From JAWKJY01 sp041393535 (lineage in GTDB: Bacteria > Actinomycetota > Thermoleophilia > Gaiellales > Gaiellaceae): a stretch of 64,000 nucleotides of DNA. The stretch covers positions 124,001-188,000 of the forward strand of contig JAWKJY010000007.1 in assembly GCA_041393535.1 (NCBI GenBank). Direction: 5' to 3'. The notes beneath the pieces were generated by a model that had not been told where the DNA came from, did no database searches, and was given only the letters and a program-made list of their open reading frames with translations. How positions within the stretch are numbered: the first letter of the stretch is position 1; the number at the start of each line of letters is the position of its first letter. The position numbers were made by a program, and so were the translations under genes. This document shows positions 52,791 through 60,662 of the stretch, one piece after another.

Positions 52791-54764
52791 TCAGCGCTTC
52801 TTCGGCCTGGGAGCGACCGTGAACGGCGGGCCGACGAGCGTCGAGACGCGCGCGCTGCTCGCCGCGCTGCGCACGACCGCCTCGAACCGGTACTTCCCGA
52901 GCGGCAGCGCGCCGCGCGGGAACGTCACGAAGACGAAGTAGCCGCCGCGGACCGCCTGCACGGTCTGCCGCGCGGGCGGATCGACGCGACGGAGCGCCCG
53001 CCCGGTCTTGACCAGCCGGATCACCCGCGCCTCGACGATCGCGTCCTCGCCCGCCGCGAGGCGGAAGCGCCACATGTCGTTGCGCGGGTGGAAGCGCACG
53101 GCCCGCGGCCACAGGAGCTGCTGCACGGCGACGGTCGTGCGTGGACGGAACGCGCTCGGCGGCCGGCGGCCCCGGAGCGTGCGGCAGTCGACGGCGCCGC
53201 TCGCCGCCTCCTCCGAGACGGCGCGGAGCACGGCGGCCGACCGCTTCGGCGTCCCGTCCGCCCAGTACGGGGCCGACTGCCAGCGGTCGAGGTCGGGCTC
53301 GTCCCAGAGGAGGAACGTGAAGTAGCCGCCGACGCCCGGCTGGCAGGTGGCGAGCCGGATCGCGTCCTGGAGCTGGGTCGCCTGGTCGGGCGCCGGCGTC
53401 GTCTCCGCGCCCGCGGCCGGGTCGCTGGCGCCGCCGTCGAGCAGGGCGGACGGGTCGGTCTCGGTGCCGTGGTAGAGCGACGCCTTCGCGGCGTCCGGGC
53501 GCGTCTGGAAGCCGGTCTCGAGGTACCAGATGGTCACGCCGCCCTGGCCGGGGATCGGCTGGCCCGTGCCGGAGAAGCCGTCGTACCAGGCCTGCATCAG
53601 CGCCGCCCAGTCCCCGAGGCCGATCGTCGTCGAGCCCGCGTGCAGGCGCGACGGGCGCTCCGCGGCGTTCTCGCCGTACGGGTGGTGCGAGACGGTGTCG
53701 AGGATCGGCTGCGTGCGGCCGCTCGTCCGGTAGGCGGCGCCGAGCTTCCGGACGAACGCGCCGGGCGAGTGGGAGACGTTCGAGCGGGCGTTCGGGCGAT
53801 CGTTGCCGCGCGAGGAGGTCGACGGGCCGATCACGTTCACGTCGGAGCGGGCCTGGTGGAGCACGTCCCAGCAGCGCGCGAGCAGGGCCGCGTACGCGGC
53901 CGGCGCGGCGCTCGTCCCGTCGGGGGCGAACTGGGGCCGCCAGAACGTCGCCTTGTTGGGCTCGATCCAGATCGCGACGTCGCGGATCGACGGCACGGCG
54001 ACGAGCACGCTGCGCGCGAAGGAGCAGAACGCGTCGCGGCTCCCGTCGTCCTGCGGCGCGGCGTCCGCGGTCGCCCCCGTCACGAGGGCGACGATCCGCA
54101 CCGAGCCGCCCCAGGCCTGCGCCGCGCGCTGGAGCCGGCTCGCGTCGGCCTGGCCGATCGCCGTCTGCCCCGGCGTCCAGGGCAGGACGACGCGCACGGC
54201 CCGCGCCCCGACGCCCTGCAGCGCCGTCAGCGCCTCGATCGGCCTCGTCGCGGTGTGATCGTCCGAGATCCCGAGCAGGAGCGGCTTCGCCGCCGGCGGC
54301 GCGAGCGCGAGCAGCACCTTGCGCGTGCCCGTCAGCGTGCGGCCGAGCGCGTCCGTCGCGGTCAGCCTGACGGTCGCCTGGACGGGCCCGCGCGCGAGCC
54401 GGGGGCCCGCGGCCGGCAGCAGCCGCGCGACGAGCGTCGTCGTCATACCCGCCGGGATGACGCTCGCCGCCCGGCCCAGGACGATCGGCCGGGGCGGGCA
54501 CCGCTTCGTGCGTCGCTGCTCGAGCTGCACGGTCAACCTCGTCGAGCAGAGCACGGCGGAGGGCGGGCAGCGCACGTCGATGGCCACGGTGTCGTCGGGC
54601 TCGACGGCCGCCGCCGATGTGACCACGGTCAACGCCGGGGCCCTCTTCGGCGTCGGCGCAGCGACCGCGGGCGCGGCGAGGAGGACTGCGGCGGCCGCCG
54701 CGGCGAGGAACGCGCGTCCCCGGCCGATGCGGCCCCCGGGGAAGCGTTGGGCGGAACACTCCAC
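52791..54764 (-). CDS. secreted glycoside-hydrolase-like protein
   Basis: 657 residues: Arg-containing signal peptide (FLAAAAAAVLLAAPAVAA), a beta-rich N-terminal domain (about 45-155), then a TIM-barrel-like region with glycosidase (clan A) features. The candidate acid/base is Glu268 in DVAIWIEPNKATFWRPQF, the nucleophile Glu416 in TIWYLETGFQT, and HHPYGEN lies between. A C-terminal beta domain (about 560-657) follows. The layout resembles GH39/GH5-type enzymes, but no CAZy family is certain. GTG start, with TAATGT 10 bases upstream. Confidence 0.65.
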   Translation of the reverse strand: MECSAQRFPGGRIGRGRAFLAAAAAAVLLAAPAVAAPTPKRAPALTVVTSAAAVEPDDTVAIDVRCPPSAVLCSTRLTVQLEQRRTKRCPPRPIVLGRAASVIPAGMTTTLVARLLPAAGPRLARGPVQATVRLTATDALGRTLTGTRKVLLALAPPAAKPLLLGISDDHTATRPIEALTALQGVGARAVRVVLPWTPGQTAIGQADASRLQRAAQAWGGSVRIVALVTGATADAAPQDDGSRDAFCSFARSVLVAVPSIRDVAIWIEPNKATFWRPQFAPDGTSAAPAAYAALLARCWDVLHQARSDVNVIGPSTSSRGNDRPNARSNVSHSPGAFVRKLGAAYRTSGRTQPILDTVSHHPYGENAAERPSRLHAGSTTIGLGDWAALMQAWYDGFSGTGQPIPGQGGVTIWYLETGFQTRPDAAKASLYHGTETDPSALLDGGASDPAAGAETTPAPDQATQLQDAIRLATCQPGVGGYFTFLLWDEPDLDRWQSAPYWADGTPKRSAAVLRAVSEEAASGAVDCRTLRGRRPPSAFRPRTTVAVQQLLWPRAVRFHPRNDMWRFRLAAGEDAIVEARVIRLVKTGRALRRVDPPARQTVQAVRGGYFVFVTFPRGALPLGKYRFEAVVRSAASSARVSTLVGPPFTVAPRPKKR

Positions 54765-54829
54765 GGGCCAGATGACATTAACGGCTCGGCACGACGATGC
54801 CCATACGCCGTTCCGGGGAGGGTACGTTC

Positions 54830-54841
54830 ACCCGTACGGGT
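54830..54841. repeat. 12-bp palindrome between divergent genes
   Basis: ACCCGTACGGGT lies between the glycosidase-like gene and the FAH gene. Possible operator. Confidence 0.25.
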
Positions 54842-54890
54842 AGGTTCCGGGCCGCGGGCCGGGCGCCGGCACCCGGTGGTCGGCGTCCGC

Positions 54891-54896
54891 TAGGGT
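54891..54896 (+). promoter_or_regulatory. -10 box of leaderless FAH gene
   Basis: TAGGGT ends 7 bases before ATG. Confidence 0.45.
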
Positions 54897-54903
54897 GCCG
54901 CGC

Positions 54904-55752
54904 ATGAAGATCGCCAACGTCTCCGGCCGTGCCGCGATCGCCGTCGACGGAGGGTTCGTCGACGTCGAGTCCGCGAGCGGCGGCACCCTCCCGTCCGACC
55001 CGATGGCCCTGCTCGAGCGCCTCGACGAGGCCCGCGCGTGGCAGGTTCCCGCAGACGCGCCGCGCATCGCGTCGCCGACGCTCGGCCCCCCGGTGCCGCG
55101 CCCGAGCAAGATCCTCGCGATCGGCCTCAACTACCGGCTGCACGCCGAGGAGTCGGGGATGGCGCTGCCCGAGCGCCCGGTCGTCTTCACGAAGCTGCCG
55201 AGCGCGCTGACCGGCCCCTACGACCCGATCGAGATGCCGAGCGACCGCACGTCGGTCGACTGGGAGGTCGAGCTCGTCCTCGTCGTCGGCCGCCGGGGCC
55301 GCTACATCCCGGCCGCGGACGCGTGGTCGTACATGGCGGGCGTCACGTGCGGTCAGGACGTGTCCGATCGCGAGGAGCAGATGCGCGATCTCAAGCAGTT
55401 CACGATGGCGAAGTCGTTCGACACGTACGGCCCGATCGGCCCCGTGATGACGACCGTCGACGAGCTGGCGAACCCGGACGACCTGGCGATCTCGTGCTCG
55501 ATCGACGGCAGGCTGATGCAGTCGAGCCGCACGAGCGACTTCATCTTCGACGTCGGCCAGGTGGTCGAGCACGTCTCGCGCGTCTGCACGCTCGAGGTCG
55601 GCGACCTGATCTTCACCGGCACGCCGGCCGGCGTGGGGATGGGGCAGAAGCCGCCCTGGTTCCTGCAGCCCGGCATGGTCGTCGAGACCGAGGTCGAGGG
55701 CGTCGGCTCGATGCGCAACGAGGTCGTGGCCGGCCCGCCCTACGGCGGCTAG
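54904..55752 (+). CDS. fumarylacetoacetate hydrolase family protein
   Basis: A 282-residue FAH-fold enzyme. It has ILAIGLNYRLHAEESGM, VFTKLPSALTGPYDPIEMP, the metal-binding acidic residues in SVDWEVELVLVVGRRG, GVTCGQDVSDREEQM, AKSFDTYGPIGPVM and the C-terminal GDLIFTGTPAGVGMG. Members include acylpyruvases, oxaloacetate decarboxylases and 2-hydroxyhepta-2,4-diene-1,7-dioate isomerases; the substrate is not resolvable. The frame extends 9 bases further upstream, but the ATG fits the promoter spacing. Confidence 0.93.
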   Translation: MKIANVSGRAAIAVDGGFVDVESASGGTLPSDPMALLERLDEARAWQVPADAPRIASPTLGPPVPRPSKILAIGLNYRLHAEESGMALPERPVVFTKLPSALTGPYDPIEMPSDRTSVDWEVELVLVVGRRGRYIPAADAWSYMAGVTCGQDVSDREEQMRDLKQFTMAKSFDTYGPIGPVMTTVDELANPDDLAISCSIDGRLMQSSRTSDFIFDVGQVVEHVSRVCTLEVGDLIFTGTPAGVGMGQKPPWFLQPGMVVETEVEGVGSMRNEVVAGPPYGG

Positions 55753-55799
55753 CCGCACGACGGCCCGGGCCCGGTCGCGAGCGCGCTGCCGCACGCCCC

Positions 55800-55817
55800 G
55801 GGGCCGGGCACGGCCCC
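55800..55817. terminator. hairpin between convergent FAH and LCP genes
   Basis: GGGGCCG/CGGCCCC 7-bp stem with a 4-base loop. Confidence 0.45.
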
Positions 55818-55830
55818 GTCGGCCGGCCCC

Positions 55831-57096
55831 CTAGGACGCGGTCACGCAGCCCGGCGCGAACGGCCCGGCGCCCTTCGCGGGCGCCTGCGGCGCGTTGCGT
55901 CCGAGGAACTGGCCGACGACCGCGACGTTCTCCTCGACCCCCTGGAGGTAGGAGACGCCGTTCTCCTCGATCGGCTCGCCGCCGAGCCGGCAGCGCAGCA
56001 GGCGGGAGTCGGCCGCGCGGAAGTGCACCCAGCCGAGCTCGAGCAGCTCGGTCGTCGTCAGGTCGGTCGTGAGCGGCGCGACCACGTCGCCGCCGAGCCA
56101 CGGCAGCTCCACGAAGGTCCTCGGGCTGGCGAGCTTCGCCGCGATCGCGTCCACGACCTGCTGCTGGCGCCCGCCGCGCGTGATGTCGCTCTCGGACGGG
56201 TCGAGCTGGTTCTCGCGGATCCGCGAGTAGACGAGCGCGCGCTTCCCGTCCATCGTCTGCGTCCCCTTGCCGAACTGCCAGCCGCGCCACCGCTCGCACT
56301 CCGAGCGTGACTGGTACGGGCAGTCGAACCGGTTCGAGACGATCGCCCTCGGCACGTCGATCTCGACGCCGCCGAGCTCGTCGATCAGCTCCGCGAAGCC
56401 CTCGAACGCGACGACCGCGACGTGGTTGACCGGGATCCCGGTGCGCGCCTCGATCGCATCGACCATCAGCGCCGCCCCGCCGTACGCGTAGGCGGCGTTG
56501 ATCTTGTCGATCCCGCGGCCCGGGATCTCGACGCGGAGGTCGCGCGGGATCGAGAGCAGCGAGACGCGGTGCTCGTCCGGGTCGGTGCGGATGAGCACGA
56601 TCGAGTCCGCCCGCCCGCGGCCCTCGCGGCCCGGGCCGGTGTCGACGCCGAGGAGCAGCGTCGTCGTCGGCGTCGTCAGGATCGACCTCTGCGGCGCGGC
56701 GAGCGCGGCGCGCGCCCGGTCGTCCAGGCGCGCGTTCGCCTTCTTGACGCCGCCGTTCAGCCCGAAGTAGCCGGCGACGCCCCAGGCGACGACGAGCAGC
56801 AGCAGGAGGAGCAGGAGCAGGAAGCTCCACTTGAGCGTGCGGCCGAGCCACCGGCGGCCCGGCCGCGGCCCGGTGTCGCGTCGGCGCCGGCGCTTGCGGG
56901 GCGGGCGCTCCGGCGGCGCCGGCGACGGCAGCGGCGGGAGGTCGACCGGGAGCAGCTCGGCGGGCTCGGCCGTCTCCGGCCAGGGCGCCGAGCCTGGCGG
57001 CGGCAGCGGGGCGAGCGACGGCTCGGGCTCGCCCGGAGAGCGACCGCGATCCCGCGCCCGACCGCTTCGATAGACGCGGTACGGCTTCTCGCTCAT
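55831..57096 (-). CDS. LytR-CpsA-Psr (LCP) family cell-wall ligase
   Basis: 421 residues: Pro-rich cytoplasmic N-terminus ending in a basic stretch (PRKRRRRRDTGPRPGRRW), one membrane span (about 88-112), and the extracellular LCP domain. Motifs are LLLGVDTG, GRADSIVLIRTDPDEHRVSL, SIPRDLRVEIPGRGIDKINA, VVAFEGFAELIDELGGVEID and YSRIRENQLDPSESDITRGG with RQQQVV (the Arg residues that bind the polyprenyl pyrophosphate). LCP enzymes attach teichoic acids, arabinogalactan or capsule to peptidoglycan. The ATG lies 33 bases from the divergent ROK gene. Confidence 0.9.
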   Translation of the reverse strand: MSEKPYRVYRSGRARDRGRSPGEPEPSLAPLPPPGSAPWPETAEPAELLPVDLPPLPSPAPPERPPRKRRRRRDTGPRPGRRWLGRTLKWSFLLLLLLLLLVVAWGVAGYFGLNGGVKKANARLDDRARAALAAPQRSILTTPTTTLLLGVDTGPGREGRGRADSIVLIRTDPDEHRVSLLSIPRDLRVEIPGRGIDKINAAYAYGGAALMVDAIEARTGIPVNHVAVVAFEGFAELIDELGGVEIDVPRAIVSNRFDCPYQSRSECERWRGWQFGKGTQTMDGKRALVYSRIRENQLDPSESDITRGGRQQQVVDAIAAKLASPRTFVELPWLGGDVVAPLTTDLTTTELLELGWVHFRAADSRLLRCRLGGEPIEENGVSYLQGVEENVAVVGQFLGRNAPQAPAKGAGPFAPGCVTAS

Positions 57097-57112
57097 GGGC
57101 TGGACGAGCCGG

Positions 57113-57119
57113 TATGGTA
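57113..57119. promoter_or_regulatory. symmetric bidirectional -10 element
   Basis: TATGGTA reads TATGGT rightward (11 bases before the ROK GTG) and TACCAT leftward (17 bases before the LCP ATG). Confidence 0.45.
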
Positions 57120-57129
57120 GCCGCACGCC

Positions 57130-58086
57130 GTGACCTCGCCGCGCGTCATAGGCGTCGACCTGGGCGGCACGAAGCTGCTCGCGGGCGTCGTCGACCGGGC
57201 GGGCGTCGTGCTCGAGCGCACGCTCCGGGAGACGGACGTGTCGAGCCCCGGCGCGCTCCTCGCGCAGCTCGACGAGGCCATCGCCGAGCTCGCGGCGAAC
57301 GGGGTCGACGCGATCGGCCTCGGTCTCCCCGCGATCATCGATCAGCGCCGCGGTGCGCCCGTCTCGGCGACGAACGTCCCGCTCGGCGGGATCGACCTGC
57401 GCGCGCGGATGGAGCAGCGCTTCGGCGTTCCGGTCGGCGTCGAGAACGACGCGAACGCCGCCGCCCTCGCCGAGCACCGCTTCGGGGCCGGGCGGGGCGT
57501 GCGCGACATGGTGATGGTCACGCTCGGGACGGGGATCGGCGGCGGGCTGATCCTCGGGGGGCGCCTCTACCGTGGCGCGCGGGGCGTGGCCGGTGAGCTC
57601 GGTCACGTCGTCGTCGACCTGGACGGGCCGCCGTGCCAGGGCGACTGCCCGGGCCACGGCCATCTCGAGGTGCTCGCCTCCGGGACCGCGGCCGACGCCC
57701 TGGCGCAGGCGACGGCGACCCGCCACCCCGGCGGCGACCTGGGCCGGGCCGCAGCCGCCGGACGGCACGTCGATGCGCGTCTGGCCGTCGAGCTCGCCGC
57801 GGCGGGGGACGGCGACGCGCGCCGGGTGATCGGGACGGTGGCCGAGCGCCTCGGCCAGGGCCTCGTCGGGCTCGTCAACACGTTCGACCCGGAGGTCGTC
57901 GTCCTCGGCGGCGGCTTCGCGCGGGCCGGGGAGCTGCTGTTCGAGCCGATCCGGGCGATCGTGCGCGCCCAGGCGATGCCGCTCGTCCGCGATGAGGTGC
58001 GGATCCTGCCCGCGACACTCGGCGTCGAGGCCGGCCTCGTCGGTGCGGGCGTCGTCGGCTTCGAGCTGCTCGACCACGGCGCCTGA
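57130..58086 (+). CDS. ROK-family glucokinase
   Basis: A 318-residue sugar kinase. It has ATP loop VIGVDLGGTKLLAGVVDRAG, sugar/catalytic-base region VGVENDANAAALAEHRFGAG, LGTGIGGGLILGGRLYRGAR, GELGHVVVDLDGPPCQGDCP (a reduced form of the ROK zinc Cys cluster) and VVLGGGFARAGELL. It probably phosphorylates glucose; other hexoses are possible. rsmI follows 2 bases later, so they share a transcript. Confidence 0.9.
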   Translation: MTSPRVIGVDLGGTKLLAGVVDRAGVVLERTLRETDVSSPGALLAQLDEAIAELAANGVDAIGLGLPAIIDQRRGAPVSATNVPLGGIDLRARMEQRFGVPVGVENDANAAALAEHRFGAGRGVRDMVMVTLGTGIGGGLILGGRLYRGARGVAGELGHVVVDLDGPPCQGDCPGHGHLEVLASGTAADALAQATATRHPGGDLGRAAAAGRHVDARLAVELAAAGDGDARRVIGTVAERLGQGLVGLVNTFDPEVVVLGGGFARAGELLFEPIRAIVRAQAMPLVRDEVRILPATLGVEAGLVGAGVVGFELLDHGA

Positions 58087-58088
58087 CC

Positions 58089-58904
58089 GTGCCGCTCGTC
58101 GTCTGCGCGACGCCGATCGGCAACCTCGAGGACGTCACGCTCCGCGTCCTGCGCGAGCTCGCCGAGGCGGACGTGGTGCTCTGCGAGGACACGCGGCGAA
58201 CGCGGATCCTGCTCGAGCGGCACGGGATCGACGCGACGCTCGTCGCCTACGAGCGCCATCGCGAGGCACGGCGGGTCGCCGGGATCCTGCCGCGGCTGGA
58301 GGCGGGGGAGCGGGTCGCGCTCGTCAGCGACGCGGGCCTCCCGGGCGTCAACGACCCGGGCGCGCGCCTCATCCGGGCCGCGATCGACGCGGGCGTCGAG
58401 GTCGTCGTCCTCCCCGGCGCCTCCGCTGTCGAGACGGCGCTCGTCGCGAGCGGCCTGCTCGGGGAGCGCTACGCCTTCCTCGGCTACGCACCGCGGACGC
58501 CCGCGGGACGCGCGGCGCTCTGGCACGAGCTCGCCTCCGCGTCGTGGCCGGTCGTGCTCTTCGAGGCGCCGGGCCGGGTGCCGGAGACCCTGGCCAGCCT
58601 CGCCGCGGTCGAGCCGGGGCGACCGGTCGCGGTCTGCCGCGAGCTGACGAAGCGCTTCGAGGAGATCGCCCGGGGGACGGCGGCGGAGGTCGCCGCCCGG
58701 TTCGCCCGGCCGCCGAAGGGGGAGGTCACGCTCGTCGTCGGCCCTGGCGCCGCAGCCCCGGCCGACGAGCGGCTGGCGGCCGGCCGGGCGGCCGTCGACG
58801 ACCTCGTCGCGGCAGGTGCGGGGCGCCGACAGGCGGCGGCGGTCGTCGGGCGGCTGCTCGGGGTCGGGACGAACGCGCTCTACGCCGGCACCCGCCAGCC
58901 GTAG
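58089..58904 (+). CDS. rsmI: 16S rRNA (cytidine(1402)-2'-O)-methyltransferase
   Basis: A 271-residue tetrapyrrole-methylase-fold enzyme: LVVCATPIGNLEDVTLRVLR, DVVLCEDTRRTRILLERHGI, VALVSDAGLPGVNDPGARLI, VVVLPGASAVETALVASGLL and VLFEAPGRVPETLASL are all RsmI hallmarks. It 2'-O-methylates C1402 of 16S rRNA near the P site. GTG start immediately after the ROK gene. Confidence 0.94.
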   Translation: MPLVVCATPIGNLEDVTLRVLRELAEADVVLCEDTRRTRILLERHGIDATLVAYERHREARRVAGILPRLEAGERVALVSDAGLPGVNDPGARLIRAAIDAGVEVVVLPGASAVETALVASGLLGERYAFLGYAPRTPAGRAALWHELASASWPVVLFEAPGRVPETLASLAAVEPGRPVAVCRELTKRFEEIARGTAAEVAARFARPPKGEVTLVVGPGAAAPADERLAAGRAAVDDLVAAGAGRRQAAAVVGRLLGVGTNALYAGTRQP

Positions 58905-59135
58905 GCGGGGCGGGCCTGCTCCGCGGCGGTGCCGGGGGCCGTGTGTCCCGCATGTCCGGCCCGTGACGCGAGGGGCGGGGCGCGGGGCCTGTGGGCCCGC
59001 TCCCGTCGGTCCGACGCCGGGGACTTCGTGCCGGAAGTGTGACTTTCGCGGTCGCCGGCCGTCGTCTCCCTGGACGACGCCCGCTCTCCCCGCTAGGCTC
59101 GACATCGTTGTCATATTCGAGAACGGGAGCACGCG

Positions 59136-60653
59136 ATGCGACGTCGATTCGTCCTCATCCTCCCGGTTCTGCTCTCGGTGCTGGTCGGCGCTTCGCCCGC
59201 GCTCGCCTGGACCTGGCCCGTCGACGGACCGGTGGTCAGACCTTTCCGCTACGGCGGCAGTCCGTATGCCGGCGGCCAGCACCGCGGGATCGACATCGGC
59301 GCACCACCGGGAACGGGCGTACGGGCGCCGATCGCCGGCGTGGTCACGTTCGCGGGCACCGTCCCGGGCGGCGGCCCGACGATCACCGTGACGACGCCGG
59401 ACGGCCTGCTGGTCACCCTCCAGCACCTCGACGGGCTCGGGGCCGGACGGGGCGACGCGGTCGAGGAGGGCCAGCCGCTCGCCAAGGTCGGCGCCGCGGC
59501 CGACGAAGGCGTCGAGGGCCCGCACGTCCATCTGGGCGTGCGCGACCCGGCCGGTCGCTACGTCGACCCACTCGCCCTGCTCCCGGAGCGGGGCCAGGCG
59601 CCGGCCGCGCCCGCGCCGACCGTCGATCCGCCGAGCCCCGTGCCCCAGGAGCCGTCGCCGACGCCCGTCGATGCGTCGCCGGCGCCGGTCGCGGGCCCGC
59701 CGCTCCCCGCGTCGTCCGACCCGCCCGCGGCGCCGGAGGTGCCGGGCGCCGTCGAGCCGCTCGTGGAGGCGCCTGTCGACCCGCCGGTCGAGTCCCCGGC
59801 GTCCGCGATGCCGCCCGTGCCCGTGGCCGAGCCGGCGACGCGGGACGTGCCGGTGCCGTCGACCGCCAGCGTGCCGGGTCGCCGGCGCGCCGACCGGGGT
59901 GCTCCCCGGCCCACCGTGGCGGCGACAGGAGCTGCGCCGGCTGCGGCCGACGCATCGACCGCAGCTCCCGACCCGGCCGCCACCGGCGTCGCGGCCGGGC
60001 GTGCGACCGCCGCCCCGACGGCGGCCTCCACGCGAGCGACCCGCCGGGAGCGCGGGGGGCCGGCCGGCGCTCCGAGGACGGCCAGCCGGACCGGTGACCG
60101 GCGATCGGCCGCGCTCGCCAACGGCGAGGGAGGGCCGTCGCGCTCGTCCCTGACCGACCGCCGCCGCTCGCACGTCGCACCGACGCCCGTCCGGACGGGC
60201 GCGCCCGACGCATCCGGCGCGCGGATGTCGGCGCCACCGGTCGGTCGGTTCGATGTGCAGGGTCCGCCGATCGTCGACCGAGCCGCGTCGGTCCCCGGCG
60301 ACGGACGCGAGCCGCATCAGGCCGCTGCCGCCGCGGCGCCGTCGAGCGGTCGCAGAGCGCATGCGGCGTCGTGGGAGCTCGTTGCGAGCGGCGCGCTCGC
60401 CGGCTGTCTGGTCCTCGGGCTGGCCGTGGCGGGCGCCCGCAGGCGAGGGGCCGGTCGGGTGGGCGGCTCCCGCCCGGAGCTCGCGCACCCTGCCGAGCCG
60501 CGGGCGGGCTCGACGTGGCGCGGTCGCGGCGGCCGTCGTCCAGAGGGGGACCGCCGCCGGTCGTCGGTCAGCACGGCGCCTGGCCGGTCGGGCGAGCGTC
60601 GGGCACGGCAGTCGCGCCGATGTCGGAAGACGTCCCGAGGGCCGTCCGTATGA
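59136..60653 (+). CDS. secreted M23 peptidase-like protein with long disordered tail and C-terminal membrane span
   Basis: 505 residues: signal peptide (RRFVLILPVLLSVLVGASPA), a LytM/M23 domain (about 25-145) with AGGQHRGIDIGAPPGTGVRA (His, Asp zinc ligands) and EGPHVHLGVRDPAGRYVDP (HxH), then about 260 residues rich in Pro, Ala, Ser and Arg. A late hydrophobic span follows (ASGALAGCLVLGLAVAGA, about 415-435) and a basic tail. The tail arrangement looks like a wall-spanning stalk held in the membrane. GGGAG precedes the ATG; TAGGCT about 40 bases upstream is a likely -10. Confidence 0.85.
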   Translation: MRRRFVLILPVLLSVLVGASPALAWTWPVDGPVVRPFRYGGSPYAGGQHRGIDIGAPPGTGVRAPIAGVVTFAGTVPGGGPTITVTTPDGLLVTLQHLDGLGAGRGDAVEEGQPLAKVGAAADEGVEGPHVHLGVRDPAGRYVDPLALLPERGQAPAAPAPTVDPPSPVPQEPSPTPVDASPAPVAGPPLPASSDPPAAPEVPGAVEPLVEAPVDPPVESPASAMPPVPVAEPATRDVPVPSTASVPGRRRADRGAPRPTVAATGAAPAAADASTAAPDPAATGVAAGRATAAPTAASTRATRRERGGPAGAPRTASRTGDRRSAALANGEGGPSRSSLTDRRRSHVAPTPVRTGAPDASGARMSAPPVGRFDVQGPPIVDRAASVPGDGREPHQAAAAAAPSSGRRAHAASWELVASGALAGCLVLGLAVAGARRRGAGRVGGSRPELAHPAEPRAGSTWRGRGGRRPEGDRRRSSVSTAPGRSGERRARQSRRCRKTSRGPSV

Positions 60654-60654
60654 T
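60649..60654 (+). promoter_or_regulatory. -10 box of leaderless metG
   Basis: TATGAT ends 8 bases before the ATG and overlaps the end of the upstream peptidase gene. Confidence 0.5.
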
Positions 60655-60662
60655 CAGGGCGC

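Noticed and set aside
49318..54759. 1800-codon open frame on the minus strand
   Set aside because: It spans several well-supported genes on both strands and reads as low-complexity Arg/Pro/Ala; a GC artefact.
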